In this document: piece by piece, positions 47,133 through 56,672 of the stretch | How positions within the stretch are numbered: position 1 is the stretch's first letter | Layout of the letters: every line of letters begins with the position of its first letter | NCBI RefSeq assembly: GCF_026013605.1 | Contig: NZ_JAPDPJ010000018.1 | Coordinates: 27,622 to 91,621 of the forward strand | Origin: Plebeiibacterium sediminum | GTDB taxonomy: Bacteria > Bacteroidota > Bacteroidia > Bacteroidales > Marinilabiliaceae | Direction: 5' to 3' | DNA length: 64,000 bases | Program-made: the position numbers and the translations under genes | The notes under the pieces: generated by a model | What the model was told of the DNA's origin: nothing | What the model saw: the letters and a program-made list of their open reading frames with translations, nothing else | Databases searched by the model: none

Positions 47133-50100
47133 CTATGCTTTTTTACTCACACAGATGTAGGTCTCGACATTAGTATCAATTTCTACGAGTTTACCTTCGG
47201 TTTCGTTACATGAATCTACAAGATTTAGCTCCTCGGCCAAGGTTTGAGACGCAATATAATCTTTATAGTTGATTACCGAATCATTTATCGCCTCATTTTT
47301 CTGTATTTTCAGAATAATTTTATCTGTTACATCAAAACCTGAATCTTTTCTGAGGTTTTGAATTCGATTTATAAATTCCCTTGCAATACCTTCCTGCTTT
47401 AAATCTTCTGTAACATTAATATCTAATGCTACAGTTAATTTTCCTTCACTAGCTACCAACCAACCAGGTATATCTTCAGACATTATTTCTACATCTTCAA
47501 TTGAAAGTTCAACAGTTTCGTCATTAATGGTTGCATTAATTTTACTATCCTTTTCAATTAAAGCTATATCCTCCTGGGTCATTTGATTAACGAATGCAGC
47601 AATTTGCTTCATCATTTTTCCATATTTAGGACCAAGCGCTTTAAAGTTAGGCTTTATCTTTTTAACCAACACACCTTTTGTATCAGTTAAAAACTCCATT
47701 TCTTTAACATTCACTTCTGATAAAACCAAGTCTTTAATTTTCTCAACCTGATCATGAAATTCCTTATCTAAAATAGGAATCATTATCTTTTGCAATGGTT
47801 GTCTAACTTTTAAGCTCTCCTTACGACGCAATGCAAGAACCATTGAAGAGATATCCTGAGCATACAACATTCTTTGCTCTAAAGCTTTATCAATTTTTGA
47901 TTCATCAGCTTTAGGGAACATTGTTAAATGCACCGACTCTAACGCGTTATTTCCTGAAACTGTAGTAAGATCTTTATACAATTGATCCATATAAAAAGGA
48001 GCAATTGGCGCCGATAATATGGCAACTGTTTCTAAACAAGTATATAGCGTTTGATAAGCAGATATCTTATCCTTTGAATATTCTCCTCCCCAGAAACGTT
48101 TTCTGTTTAAACGAACATACCAGTTACTTAGGTTTTCTGTTACAAAATTTTGAATAGCACGACCAGCTTTTGTTGGCTCATATGATTCAAAACTTTCTGT
48201 CACTTCTTTAATTAATGTATTCAATAAAGAAATAACCCAACGATCAATCTCTGGTCTTTCCTCAATGGCAACCTGTTCTTCCTGTCCTGTAAAACCATCA
48301 ACATTGGCATACAAAGCAAAGAATGAATAAGTATTATAAAGTGTTCCAAAAAACTTACGTTTTACTTCATCAATTCCATTTTGATCAAACTTCAGGTTAT
48401 CCCAAGGTTGCGCATTCGTAATCATATACCAGCGCAATGGATCTGAACCAAACTTCTCAATAGTTTCAAATGGATCAACAGCATTTCCTAAGCGTTTAGA
48501 CATTTTATTTCCATTCTTATCCAAGACAAGTCCATTAGAAATAATATTCTTAAACGCTACAGAATCGAACAACATGGTTCCCAATGCATGCAAAGTAAAG
48601 AACCATCCTCTTGTTTGATCTACTCCTTCTGCAATAAAATCAGCAGGAAAAACCAATTGCGAACCATCTTCTTTTTCTGTTTCAAATGGATAGTGCATTT
48701 GAGCATATGGCATTGCACCTGAATCAAACCAAACGTCAATTAAATCAGGTTCTCTAAACATCTTTTCGCCATCCTCACTGATCAATATAATATCATCAAC
48801 GTATGGACGATGAAGATCTACTTTATCATAATTTTCTTTCGAAAAATCTCCAGCTTTGAAATCTCCAAATGGATTTTTATCCATTACACCAGCTGCTACA
48901 GCTTTTTCGATTTCTGTTACTAATTCCTCTACAGAACCAATACATTTTTCAACTTTTCCATCTTCTGTTCTCCAGATAGGAAGTGGAGTTCCCCAATAAC
49001 GAGAACGAGATAAATTCCAGTCTACCAAATTCTCCAACCATTTACCAAAACGGCCGGTTCCTGTTGATTCAGGCTTCCAGTTGATGGTGTTATTTAATTC
49101 CATCATTCGTTCCTTTACTGCGGTAGTTTTAATAAACCACGAATCTAAAGGATAATACAATACTGGTTTGTCTGTTCTCCAACAGTGCGGGTAATTATGT
49201 GTATGCTTCTCTACACGAAAAGCTTTATTTTCCAGTTTCAACATTACAGAAATATCCACATCTAAAGTATGATCTTTTTCTGTTAACTTCTCATCATAAT
49301 CATTTTTTACAAATCTTCCTGCATACTCCATATATGCATCAAGATTTACAAAATTCTTCACAAAATCAGCATCTAAATCCTTAATCAAAAAGTACTTTCC
49401 AGTCTTATCGACCATAGGATTTTGCTTTCCATCTTTGTCTATTAAAATCAATGGAGCAATTCCTGCTGCTTTAGCGACTCTATCATCATCAGCACCAAAA
49501 GTAGGAGCAATATGTACAATTCCAGTACCATCTTCTGTTGTTACATAATCTCCAACGATTACTTTAAATGCGTCACCATCAGGTTTGATCCACGGAATCA
49601 ATTGCTCATAACTAACTCCTGCTAAATCTTTACCTGTAAACTCCTCTTCCATTACTTCAAAAGGAACTTTTTTATCGCCTGGTTGGTAGTCATCAAAAGA
49701 AACATCTGCATTTTTAGCATTAAAATAGGCAGACACTAGATTTTTGGCTAACACAACTACAACAGGCTTCCCTGTATATGGATTAAAAGTTTTTACTTTT
49801 TGATATGTAACTTGTGGCCCTACTGCTAAGGCAGTATTTGAAGGCAAAGTCCAAGGTGTAGTTGTCCAAGCTAAAAAGAACAGTTCCCCTTCAACATCAT
49901 TATATAAAAACTCAGAAGCTTCATTTTTAACCACTCTAAACTGTGCTGTACAAGTAGTATCCTTAACATCACGATAACATCCTGGCTGATTCAATTCATG
50001 CGTACTTAAACCAGTTCCGGCAGCAGGTGAGTATGGCTGTATTGTAAAGCCTTTATATAAAAATCCTTTATTGTATAATTCTTTTAATAAGTACCAAAGT

Positions 50101-50579
50101 GTTTCAATATACTTATTATCATAGGTAATATATGGATTTTCCATATCCACCCAATAACCCATTTTATGAGTTAAGTCTTTCCACTTACCCGTAAATTTCA
50201 TCACATCTTTACGACAAGCGGCATTATATTCAGCTACGGAAATCTTTTTCCCGATATCTTCTTTTGTTATTCCTAAAGACTTCTCAACTCCTAATTCTAC
50301 AGGAAGTCCATGCGTATCCCAACCAGCTTTTCTGTTAACTTCAAAGCCTTGTTGCGTTTTATAACGACAAACAATATCTTTTAATGAGCGTGAAATGACA
50401 TGGTGAATTCCTGGCATTCCATTAGCAGAAGGTGGTCCTTCATAGAAAACAAATGTTGGATTTCCTTTTCTTGAAGTAACACTTTTTTCAAATGTTTGAT
50501 TAGCTTCCCACTCTTTTAATACGTCTTTATTTACCTGAGAAAGATCTAAACCTCTATATTCCTTAAACTTAGCACTCAT
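47133..50579 (-). CDS. ileS: Isoleucine--tRNA ligase
   Basis: 1148 residues. Charges tRNA-Ile. The HIGH-type motif is in PSANGMPGIHHV (about residues 51-62), the editing domain has WTTTPWTLPSNTALAV, and the KMSKS-type motif is GNKMSKRLGN near residue 690. The long C-terminal part, without a zinc-finger Cys cluster, fits the eukaryote-like IleRS type common in Bacteroidota. Complete. First gene of the ileS-dksA-lspA unit. Confidence 0.97.
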   Translation of the reverse strand: MSAKFKEYRGLDLSQVNKDVLKEWEANQTFEKSVTSRKGNPTFVFYEGPPSANGMPGIHHVISRSLKDIVCRYKTQQGFEVNRKAGWDTHGLPVELGVEKSLGITKEDIGKKISVAEYNAACRKDVMKFTGKWKDLTHKMGYWVDMENPYITYDNKYIETLWYLLKELYNKGFLYKGFTIQPYSPAAGTGLSTHELNQPGCYRDVKDTTCTAQFRVVKNEASEFLYNDVEGELFFLAWTTTPWTLPSNTALAVGPQVTYQKVKTFNPYTGKPVVVVLAKNLVSAYFNAKNADVSFDDYQPGDKKVPFEVMEEEFTGKDLAGVSYEQLIPWIKPDGDAFKVIVGDYVTTEDGTGIVHIAPTFGADDDRVAKAAGIAPLILIDKDGKQNPMVDKTGKYFLIKDLDADFVKNFVNLDAYMEYAGRFVKNDYDEKLTEKDHTLDVDISVMLKLENKAFRVEKHTHNYPHCWRTDKPVLYYPLDSWFIKTTAVKERMMELNNTINWKPESTGTGRFGKWLENLVDWNLSRSRYWGTPLPIWRTEDGKVEKCIGSVEELVTEIEKAVAAGVMDKNPFGDFKAGDFSKENYDKVDLHRPYVDDIILISEDGEKMFREPDLIDVWFDSGAMPYAQMHYPFETEKEDGSQLVFPADFIAEGVDQTRGWFFTLHALGTMLFDSVAFKNIISNGLVLDKNGNKMSKRLGNAVDPFETIEKFGSDPLRWYMITNAQPWDNLKFDQNGIDEVKRKFFGTLYNTYSFFALYANVDGFTGQEEQVAIEERPEIDRWVISLLNTLIKEVTESFESYEPTKAGRAIQNFVTENLSNWYVRLNRKRFWGGEYSKDKISAYQTLYTCLETVAILSAPIAPFYMDQLYKDLTTVSGNNALESVHLTMFPKADESKIDKALEQRMLYAQDISSMVLALRRKESLKVRQPLQKIMIPILDKEFHDQVEKIKDLVLSEVNVKEMEFLTDTKGVLVKKIKPNFKALGPKYGKMMKQIAAFVNQMTQEDIALIEKDSKINATINDETVELSIEDVEIMSEDIPGWLVASEGKLTVALDINVTEDLKQEGIAREFINRIQNLRKDSGFDVTDKIILKIQKNEAINDSVINYKDYIASQTLAEELNLVDSCNETEGKLVEIDTNVETYICVSKKA

Positions 50580-51013
50580 TATATATGTAATTCACCTAGT
50601 TTTTAAAAAGTGTACAAATATAACAGTTCAATATATCAATGCCAATAGTAAAATCATATTATTGCTAAATACAGCATTTACCCATATTAAAACAATTATA
50701 TAACACTAAATACCAATCCATTACAGATCACACCATTTAAGTAACGGTTATAAAATTCAAATAATAACATACTTACTTTTGTTTAACATCAATTCTAATA
50801 CAGACCCAAGCGCAATATTATAGCATATGAAATACACATTCTTTAACAATGTAGAAATAATAATATTTTTACTTTCGAGTTTTAAAAGAAATACATAATT
50901 AAAGATTCTCGTTAATAAAATAATGTTGAAACAAACCATAACAAAGTGCTATCTCACATGAAAAAGACTAAATTGGTGAGTTCCACATGACAATATAAAG
51001 CATATTTATTCCT
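50580..51013. other. 434-base gene-free region between ileS and the radical SAM gene
   Basis: Apart from the ileS promoter at its left end, nothing is recognised. A 60-codon frame on the minus strand has low-complexity hydrophobic content and no start context, and is taken as chance. Very AT-rich. Confidence 0.5.
50615..50646 (-). promoter_or_regulatory. Promoter of ileS
   Basis: Minus-strand TATATTTG (50615-50622) matches TAnnTTTG; ATTG (50643-50646) stands 20 bases upstream. It lies 35 bases before the ileS start. Confidence 0.55.
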
Positions 51014-52018
51014 ATGAAATTTTACACACTATTAAATATTAGTAGAAAAATAAAAAGTCAACCTTTAAAACTAATTGGTATATACCTGTTAAATATCTTA
51101 GGGAAACGACATCTATCTATACGAATTGATCCATCTTTTAATTGCAATTTATTTTGCAGAATGTGCTATTTCAGTTCTCCTTCATACAGAAATGCAAATA
51201 AAGGTTTAATTCCAGAATCTGAATTTAAGGATATTGCACGTATATTATTTCCTTACGCATTTCAGGTTTATGTAGGATGCGGTGCAGAACCTACGACCCA
51301 TAGAGGTTTTATAAAATTAGTAGAACTTGCGCAACATTATAAAGTACCAAATATTGGAATAGTTACTAATGGACAATTACTATCTCATGATCAAATTGAG
51401 AAGCTTGTAATATCGGAAGTTGATGAAATTACAATCTCATGCCACGGTGTATACAAAGAGAATTATGAATATTTCATGAAGAACTCCAGCTATCAGAGAT
51501 TTATTGATTTATTGGATAAAATAAATACAATCAAAAACCAACACCAATTATCTAAGCCTGAGATTAGAATAAACTACACCGTAAATACAAAAAATTTAAC
51601 TGAATTGACGGATTTCTTTAAAGTTTTCAAAGATTACAACATTTCAACATTACAAATTCGACCGGTCTTAAACATTGGTGGCTCCTACTCTGAAGCTATA
51701 ACAGATCACCAAATTAGTGAATACAACAATATTATTGATCAAATCAAAAGCGAATGTTCAATCTATGGTGTTAGATTGCTTGCCAACAGAACTGACATTA
51801 AGTATGAAAAAAAGAATACGAATAAAAAAGTAGCCGAAGCAGCTTATTGTTATATTGGCCCCAATACAGCAAAAAAGCTGAATTTGGAATGGGGAAATAT
51901 CAACTTCAAAGATTTTACAAAAAAGATTCAATGGAGAAGAAAAACACTTAAGCTAATATTTAAAGATAAGGAAACGTCAATAAACAAAGCTGCAGGCAAT
52001 TATGATGTATTTGAGTAA
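51014..52018 (+). CDS. Radical SAM protein lacking SPASM cysteines
   Basis: 334 residues. The cluster motif CNLFCRMC (CxxxCxxC, about residues 42-49) binds a 4Fe-4S cluster and S-adenosylmethionine. The rest fits a radical SAM barrel (VYVGCGAEPTTH, GIVTNGQLLS, EITISCHG). Relatives usually carry a C-terminal SPASM-like domain with extra Cys; here AYCYIGPNTAKK runs straight into LNLEWGNINFKDF, so the Cys-bearing middle seems to be deleted. Neighbours are a GT2 and a GT39-like glycosyltransferase, which suggests modification of a glycan or lipid-linked sugar. Substrate unknown. No SPASM-peptide precursor was found nearby. Confidence 0.82.
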   Translation: MKFYTLLNISRKIKSQPLKLIGIYLLNILGKRHLSIRIDPSFNCNLFCRMCYFSSPSYRNANKGLIPESEFKDIARILFPYAFQVYVGCGAEPTTHRGFIKLVELAQHYKVPNIGIVTNGQLLSHDQIEKLVISEVDEITISCHGVYKENYEYFMKNSSYQRFIDLLDKINTIKNQHQLSKPEIRINYTVNTKNLTELTDFFKVFKDYNISTLQIRPVLNIGGSYSEAITDHQISEYNNIIDQIKSECSIYGVRLLANRTDIKYEKKNTNKKVAEAAYCYIGPNTAKKLNLEWGNINFKDFTKKIQWRRKTLKLIFKDKETSINKAAGNYDVFE

Positions 52019-52047
52019 TAAAATATGCACTTTAAAAAACACTTGTT

Positions 52048-52761
52048 TTACCTAATTAAATTATATTTTAAAATACAATATATTGCTTTGACGCCATCCT
52101 TCCAATTTATTTTCTTTCCCTCATCATATGTTCTACCATAATAGGAGATTCCAACTTCATATATTCTTATTTTGGGAATTTTAGAAATTTTAGCAGTTAT
52201 TTTTGGTTCAAAACCGAAACGTTTTTCGTTTAGAGTAATTGATTTTATAATTCGAGAATCAAACAACTTATAACAAGTCTCCATATCCGTCAAATTTAAG
52301 TTTGTGAACATATTTGACAAAAAGGTAAGAAACTTATTGCCTATAGTATGCCAAAAAAACAAAATACGATGAGGCTTACTCCCCATAAACCTGGAACCAT
52401 ACACAACATCCGCAAACCCTTTCAATACAGGCTTAAGTAATTCATTGTATTCCATGGGATCATATTCAAGATCCGCATCCTGAACAATAACAAAATCTCC
52501 GGTTGATTCATTTATTCCTTTATGTATTGCAGCACCTTTTCCCTGGTTATTATCCTGACAGAAGAAGAACAACTGTTCATTATTTATAGACTCAATATAT
52601 TCCTGAACAACAAACCTTGTATTATCCGTTGAACAATCATCTATAATTATTATTTCTTTTACAACTCCTTCTATCAGCCTTACATTTCGTACCTTATCTA
52701 AAATTTTAATTATTGTTCTTTCCTCGTTATAAGCTGGGATTATTACTGAAAGTTTCTTCAC
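52048..52761 (-). CDS. Polyprenol-phosphate sugar synthase-like GT2 glycosyltransferase
   Basis: 237 residues, GTG start. LSVIIPAYNEERTIIKILDK, DDCSTDNT, NNQGKGAAIHKGI, VQDADLEYDP (DxD) and GSRFMG give the dolichol-phosphate mannose synthase subgroup without membrane helices. It would make a polyprenyl-phosphate sugar (mannose or glucose) in the cytoplasm. The GT39-like protein encoded divergently next to it uses such donors, so the two are likely partners. Convergent with the radical SAM gene, 29 bases apart. Confidence 0.88.
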   Translation of the reverse strand: MKKLSVIIPAYNEERTIIKILDKVRNVRLIEGVVKEIIIIDDCSTDNTRFVVQEYIESINNEQLFFFCQDNNQGKGAAIHKGINESTGDFVIVQDADLEYDPMEYNELLKPVLKGFADVVYGSRFMGSKPHRILFFWHTIGNKFLTFLSNMFTNLNLTDMETCYKLFDSRIIKSITLNEKRFGFEPKITAKISKIPKIRIYEVGISYYGRTYDEGKKINWKDGVKAIYCILKYNLIR

Positions 52762-52845
52762 TATATAATTAATATTTGAATTGGAAATTTTAATTGAATT
52801 AACGAAAGTTTAATATTATTATTGCACCCAAACCCATTTTTAAAT

Positions 52846-54366
52846 ATGAAAGCTAAACAGAACCTTAAAAAAGTACAATATTATTTTCCTGAAATTATCC
52901 TTATACTATCCTTTATTGTAATACAAACCTCTCACTTTAACATTGATTTCTGGAACGATGAGATATATACATTAAAACATTTCACATTTTCCTCATTGTC
53001 AAAAACCCTAACCGACTATCATGTACCCAATAATCACATTGCCTTTAACCTAATCAACAACATCTACCTTAAAATACTACATATCGATTCATTGTATACA
53101 CTAATGGATCACCCGTACATTTTAAGAATTATTCCTTTAATTTATTCCTCTATTACAGTACTTTATTCCTATAAAATCACAAAAATATTAACTAACAAAA
53201 ACACCGCTATTATTGCTACAATAACCTTATTAACACTAATTCCTTATTTCAATTTTTCTTTACAAATAAGAGGATATGGAATAAGCACATTATGTCTTAT
53301 TTTGTTATTCTATCACAACTTAAGATATCATATAGATGAGAAAAAAATCAACTTAATCCTAAACATATTTTTTTCCTTTACTGCATTCATTACAATTCCA
53401 TCAAATATTTATTATTTGATTGGAATAAACTTATCATTGGTTATTAATTTCTTTCTAAAAAAATACACTTTGCTTAAGTCTCTTAAAAGCATTAACATTA
53501 GAGTATTTTTTTCATCTCCTGAATTTAACTTAATTATTGCAACATCACTTGGGATAGTATTGGGATTATTATTTTATTTACCAATATTAAAGGATGTATT
53601 TATGAATGAATATGTCATTCCAGGAAAACCTTTTAGTTTATTCCATTTATGGTACTACATTAAAAACTTAGCTCAAGGTTACATTTCTGGCAAATGGATA
53701 TTAATTCCACTAACACTTCTATCTATAATTATAACATGGAAAAATCTATTAAGTAAAAAAAACACCATACTCTCCATTACTACAATTTTATTTACACCAA
53801 TATTAATCACATTTGTTCGAGGAGACGATGCTCCACTTAGAGTATTTGTTGTAAGTATGCCTTTTTACTCAATATTTCTAGCTATCATAATTTACTCTTT
53901 TATAGAAAAATATTCTTACAAAAAATTATATTCAATTTTAAGTATTTATGCAATCATTGGATATTCATTACTTACATTCAACTTTGAATATAATAGAATT
54001 AAAATAAATACTGCTGACAATATTTCAAAGGGTAAAAGATCTCAAAATTTATATGAACAATACTATTCCTTTCACTACACTCCACTAAAAGATTCTAAAT
54101 TATTATCTGAGTTATACCCAAATTATTCTAATGCTCCAATTATACGCATAGGTTGTGAACCACATGGAATATCTATTTACCTTGAAAAATTTAACATTCC
54201 AATGTACAATGAAAACAAATATGACTCTTTAATAAGCCATCACGACAGCTTAATAGTAATCACTAACAATTTAAATCTATTTACAGATTCAACAAAGCTT
54301 AATTCCGTAAAACTTAACAAAACAGCAAGTTATCACAATTTATTTCTAATCTATAAAATACCTTAG
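52846..54366 (+). CDS. GT39-like multi-pass membrane glycosyltransferase
   Basis: 506 residues from the ATG at 52846; a TTG at 52822 would lie in the promoter. About ten to twelve membrane segments. The first periplasmic loop has FWNDEIYTLKHF, where the Asp-Glu pair matches the catalytic acid of PMT/ArnT (GT-C) enzymes, followed by HVPNNHIAFN. The C-terminal about 120 residues form a soluble domain (GCEPHGISIYLEK). Such enzymes move a sugar from polyprenyl phosphate to protein or lipid on the periplasmic side. The acceptor is unknown. Confidence 0.8.
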   Translation: MKAKQNLKKVQYYFPEIILILSFIVIQTSHFNIDFWNDEIYTLKHFTFSSLSKTLTDYHVPNNHIAFNLINNIYLKILHIDSLYTLMDHPYILRIIPLIYSSITVLYSYKITKILTNKNTAIIATITLLTLIPYFNFSLQIRGYGISTLCLILLFYHNLRYHIDEKKINLILNIFFSFTAFITIPSNIYYLIGINLSLVINFFLKKYTLLKSLKSINIRVFFSSPEFNLIIATSLGIVLGLLFYLPILKDVFMNEYVIPGKPFSLFHLWYYIKNLAQGYISGKWILIPLTLLSIIITWKNLLSKKNTILSITTILFTPILITFVRGDDAPLRVFVVSMPFYSIFLAIIIYSFIEKYSYKKLYSILSIYAIIGYSLLTFNFEYNRIKINTADNISKGKRSQNLYEQYYSFHYTPLKDSKLLSELYPNYSNAPIIRIGCEPHGISIYLEKFNIPMYNENKYDSLISHHDSLIVITNNLNLFTDSTKLNSVKLNKTASYHNLFLIYKIP

Positions 54367-54388
54367 ATCATTCTAGTATGCAGATCTT

Positions 54389-55438
54389 TTAAAATTTTAT
54401 ATTCTTAGCAAAATCTATTAATATCTCTTCTGTTTCACCCCATCCAATACACTCATCTGTAACTGATACACCGTATTTTAGAGCTGATAAATCTGCAGGG
54501 ATTTTTTGTTTACCAAAATTCAGATTACTTTCAATCATCACTCCCATGATTGATGTATTTCCATTCTGAATTTGAGATTCAATATCTTTTAATACTTTAG
54601 CTTGATTTTCTGCTTTTTTGCAACTATTTGAATGACTACAATCGATCATTATTCGAGCTGGCAATCCTGCTTTTTGTAATCTAGCCTCATATTCTGCAAC
54701 ACTTGCAGCATCATAATTAGGCTTCTTACCACCTCTTAAAATGATATGCGTGTTGGTATTTCCTTTGGTTCTTACAACAGCAACATGACCATCCGGATCA
54801 ATACTGATAAAATTATGAGGTGATGCGACAGACTCCAGCGCATTTATAGCAATCTCTAAATTACCATCTGTACCGTTTTTAAATCCTACTACAGATGATA
54901 AACCACTAGCCATTTTTCTATGACTTTGCGATTCTGTTGTACGAGCTCCTATGGCAGTCCATGAAATTAAATCCTGAATATATTGAGGTGTAACAATATC
55001 TAAAGCTTCACCGGCAACTGGCATTCCAATTTCTGCGATATAAGATAACAGCTCTCTGGCTTGTTTCAACCCTTCTTCTAATTCAAAACTATTATCTAAT
55101 AAAGGATCATTTATTAGTCCTTGCCAGCCAACTGTGGTTCGCGGTTTTTCAAAATAAACACGCATAACTAAATAAAGAGAATCTTTAACTTGTTCTGAAA
55201 GCTTCTTTAATCGTTGAGCATATTCTTTTGCAGCTTTTATATCATGAATAGAACACGGACCTACAACTACAAGAATTCGTTTGTATTCTCCACTTACGAT
55301 TTTCTTAATAGTAGCCTGCCCTTCCTCTATTGTTTTTATGATATTTTCATTTAAAGGGTAAAGATCCTTTAATTCGTTGGGAGTTAAAATTGCTTGCTCT
55401 TCGTCAATATTGATATTTTCAATTCTCTTATCAGTCAT
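54389..55438 (-). CDS. aroG: 3-deoxy-7-phosphoheptulonate synthase (DAHP synthase)
   Basis: 349 residues, the AroG/AroF/AroH class I type. It joins phosphoenolpyruvate and erythrose 4-phosphate at the start of the shikimate pathway. Seen are VVGPCSIHD, MRVYFEKPRTTVGWQGL, GARTTESQSHR and IMIDCSHSNS, all in the normal order. It lies next to the pigment genes; flexirubin-type aryl polyenes start from a tyrosine-derived aromatic acid, so a local DAHP synthase could raise precursor supply. That link is inference. The 148 bases between it and the KS-like gene hold no recognised feature. Confidence 0.95.
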   Translation of the reverse strand: MTDKRIENINIDEEQAILTPNELKDLYPLNENIIKTIEEGQATIKKIVSGEYKRILVVVGPCSIHDIKAAKEYAQRLKKLSEQVKDSLYLVMRVYFEKPRTTVGWQGLINDPLLDNSFELEEGLKQARELLSYIAEIGMPVAGEALDIVTPQYIQDLISWTAIGARTTESQSHRKMASGLSSVVGFKNGTDGNLEIAINALESVASPHNFISIDPDGHVAVVRTKGNTNTHIILRGGKKPNYDAASVAEYEARLQKAGLPARIMIDCSHSNSCKKAENQAKVLKDIESQIQNGNTSIMGVMIESNLNFGKQKIPADLSALKYGVSVTDECIGWGETEEILIDFAKNIKF

Positions 55439-55586
55439 TTTATTATACGTGCTTGTTTTGCCAATTTTTAATAGTTTGGCGAAAATAACTGATATTTCTC
55501 ATATTTTCTAGCTTTTAATGATTTTTTAAGAAATCTACACCAGAGTTTTATGATAAATTATTCCTCATTGACAATAAGAATGCTTT

Positions 55587-56642
55587 TTAAACTGCTCTCA
55601 ATAGTACCAGTCCAAAATTTCGATTCAGATTTTGCCTTGCAATTAAAATTATTTTTGGTTTACATTCAACTTTTCGGAGATAAACATAATCTGGTACAGT
55701 TACTTTATTTACCATTTGAGATGCAACCCAAACAGCAAATCCGCCATCACTATCGTAGCTTCCACATATATGCTTATAATGACAAATATTTGCATGTTTG
55801 AAATCTTCACCCATCAGATCCTGATATACTTTTACATTCCTAATATCTCCATCTATCGCCAACATCAACGTATCTACATCAACCAAATCAATATTTTGAT
55901 TCTTTACAAACCGTTTTATCCTATCTGATAATGATTCACTTGATTTTAAAGAATAAAAAACTTCAGTTCCAATCAATTCCAGCTCTGCATCTTCTTTATC
56001 ATTTGTTACAGTCATAAAGGTGGCCCCTTCACCAGGTATTGTTCCTTCTGTTATACTTGATGCAAAATCCAGATTCGTCTCTTCTGATGATTTCCATCTG
56101 CTTAAAGTATCCTTTAAATAATAATTCTCTTCTGATATTTCATCCACCGCCCCTATCAAAATATTATTCAACTTACCATCTTTAATTTTTAGAGATGCAT
56201 CGAGTAAAGCTGTTTCAAAAGCATTATTATCATGTGTATAAACCATATTATAACCATGGCACTTGTATGCTAATGCTAAATTGGAACCTACAGCATTATG
56301 AGTAGATTGTATAAAACTCGTTGGAGTCAAAAGCATTTCATTATTATCAAGCATCTGATTCAAAAATTTCTCAGAATCATCAGCACAACCCAAACTTGTT
56401 GCTGTTATAATTGCCTCAGGTTTTTCTATTCCTAAATTTGCCAGCGATTTAAACGCACTTACAGAACTTATTCTGCTAAAGCGATTCATTCGTCTCAAGA
56501 CCTTAACTGGAATATATTTTTTAAACTCAGGAGTGATACACTTCATCCATTTTGTTGCAGGAGCAAGTTCCTGTGGTAATGTATTGTTTTCAAATGTATC
56601 TTGTGCAGAAACTGCTATAATTGATTTTATATAAACACTCAT
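55587..56642 (-). CDS. Ketosynthase chain-length-factor-like protein (no active-site Cys)
   Basis: 351 residues from the ATG at 56642; a TTG at 56669 is a less likely start. Thiolase-fold beta-ketoacyl synthase relative. Where active enzymes have TACSSS, this one reads YTHDNNAF, and the HGTGT histidine is also missing; only a His in YKHICGSY survives. That pattern fits the chain-length-factor half of a KS-CLF heterodimer, as ApeC in aryl polyene synthesis. It starts 30 bases after the active KS ends. It probably shapes polyene length rather than catalysing condensation. Confidence 0.75.
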   Translation of the reverse strand: MSVYIKSIIAVSAQDTFENNTLPQELAPATKWMKCITPEFKKYIPVKVLRRMNRFSRISSVSAFKSLANLGIEKPEAIITATSLGCADDSEKFLNQMLDNNEMLLTPTSFIQSTHNAVGSNLALAYKCHGYNMVYTHDNNAFETALLDASLKIKDGKLNNILIGAVDEISEENYYLKDTLSRWKSSEETNLDFASSITEGTIPGEGATFMTVTNDKEDAELELIGTEVFYSLKSSESLSDRIKRFVKNQNIDLVDVDTLMLAIDGDIRNVKVYQDLMGEDFKHANICHYKHICGSYDSDGGFAVWVASQMVNKVTVPDYVYLRKVECKPKIILIARQNLNRNFGLVLLRAV

Positions 56643-56672
56643 GCTATTACTTGAAATCGTTTTTCTCAAAAA

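Noticed and set aside
50757..50939. 60-codon open frame on the minus strand upstream of ileS
   Set aside because: Low-complexity, rich in Ile/Asn/Leu, no start context, and ends in an AT-rich gap; looks like chance.
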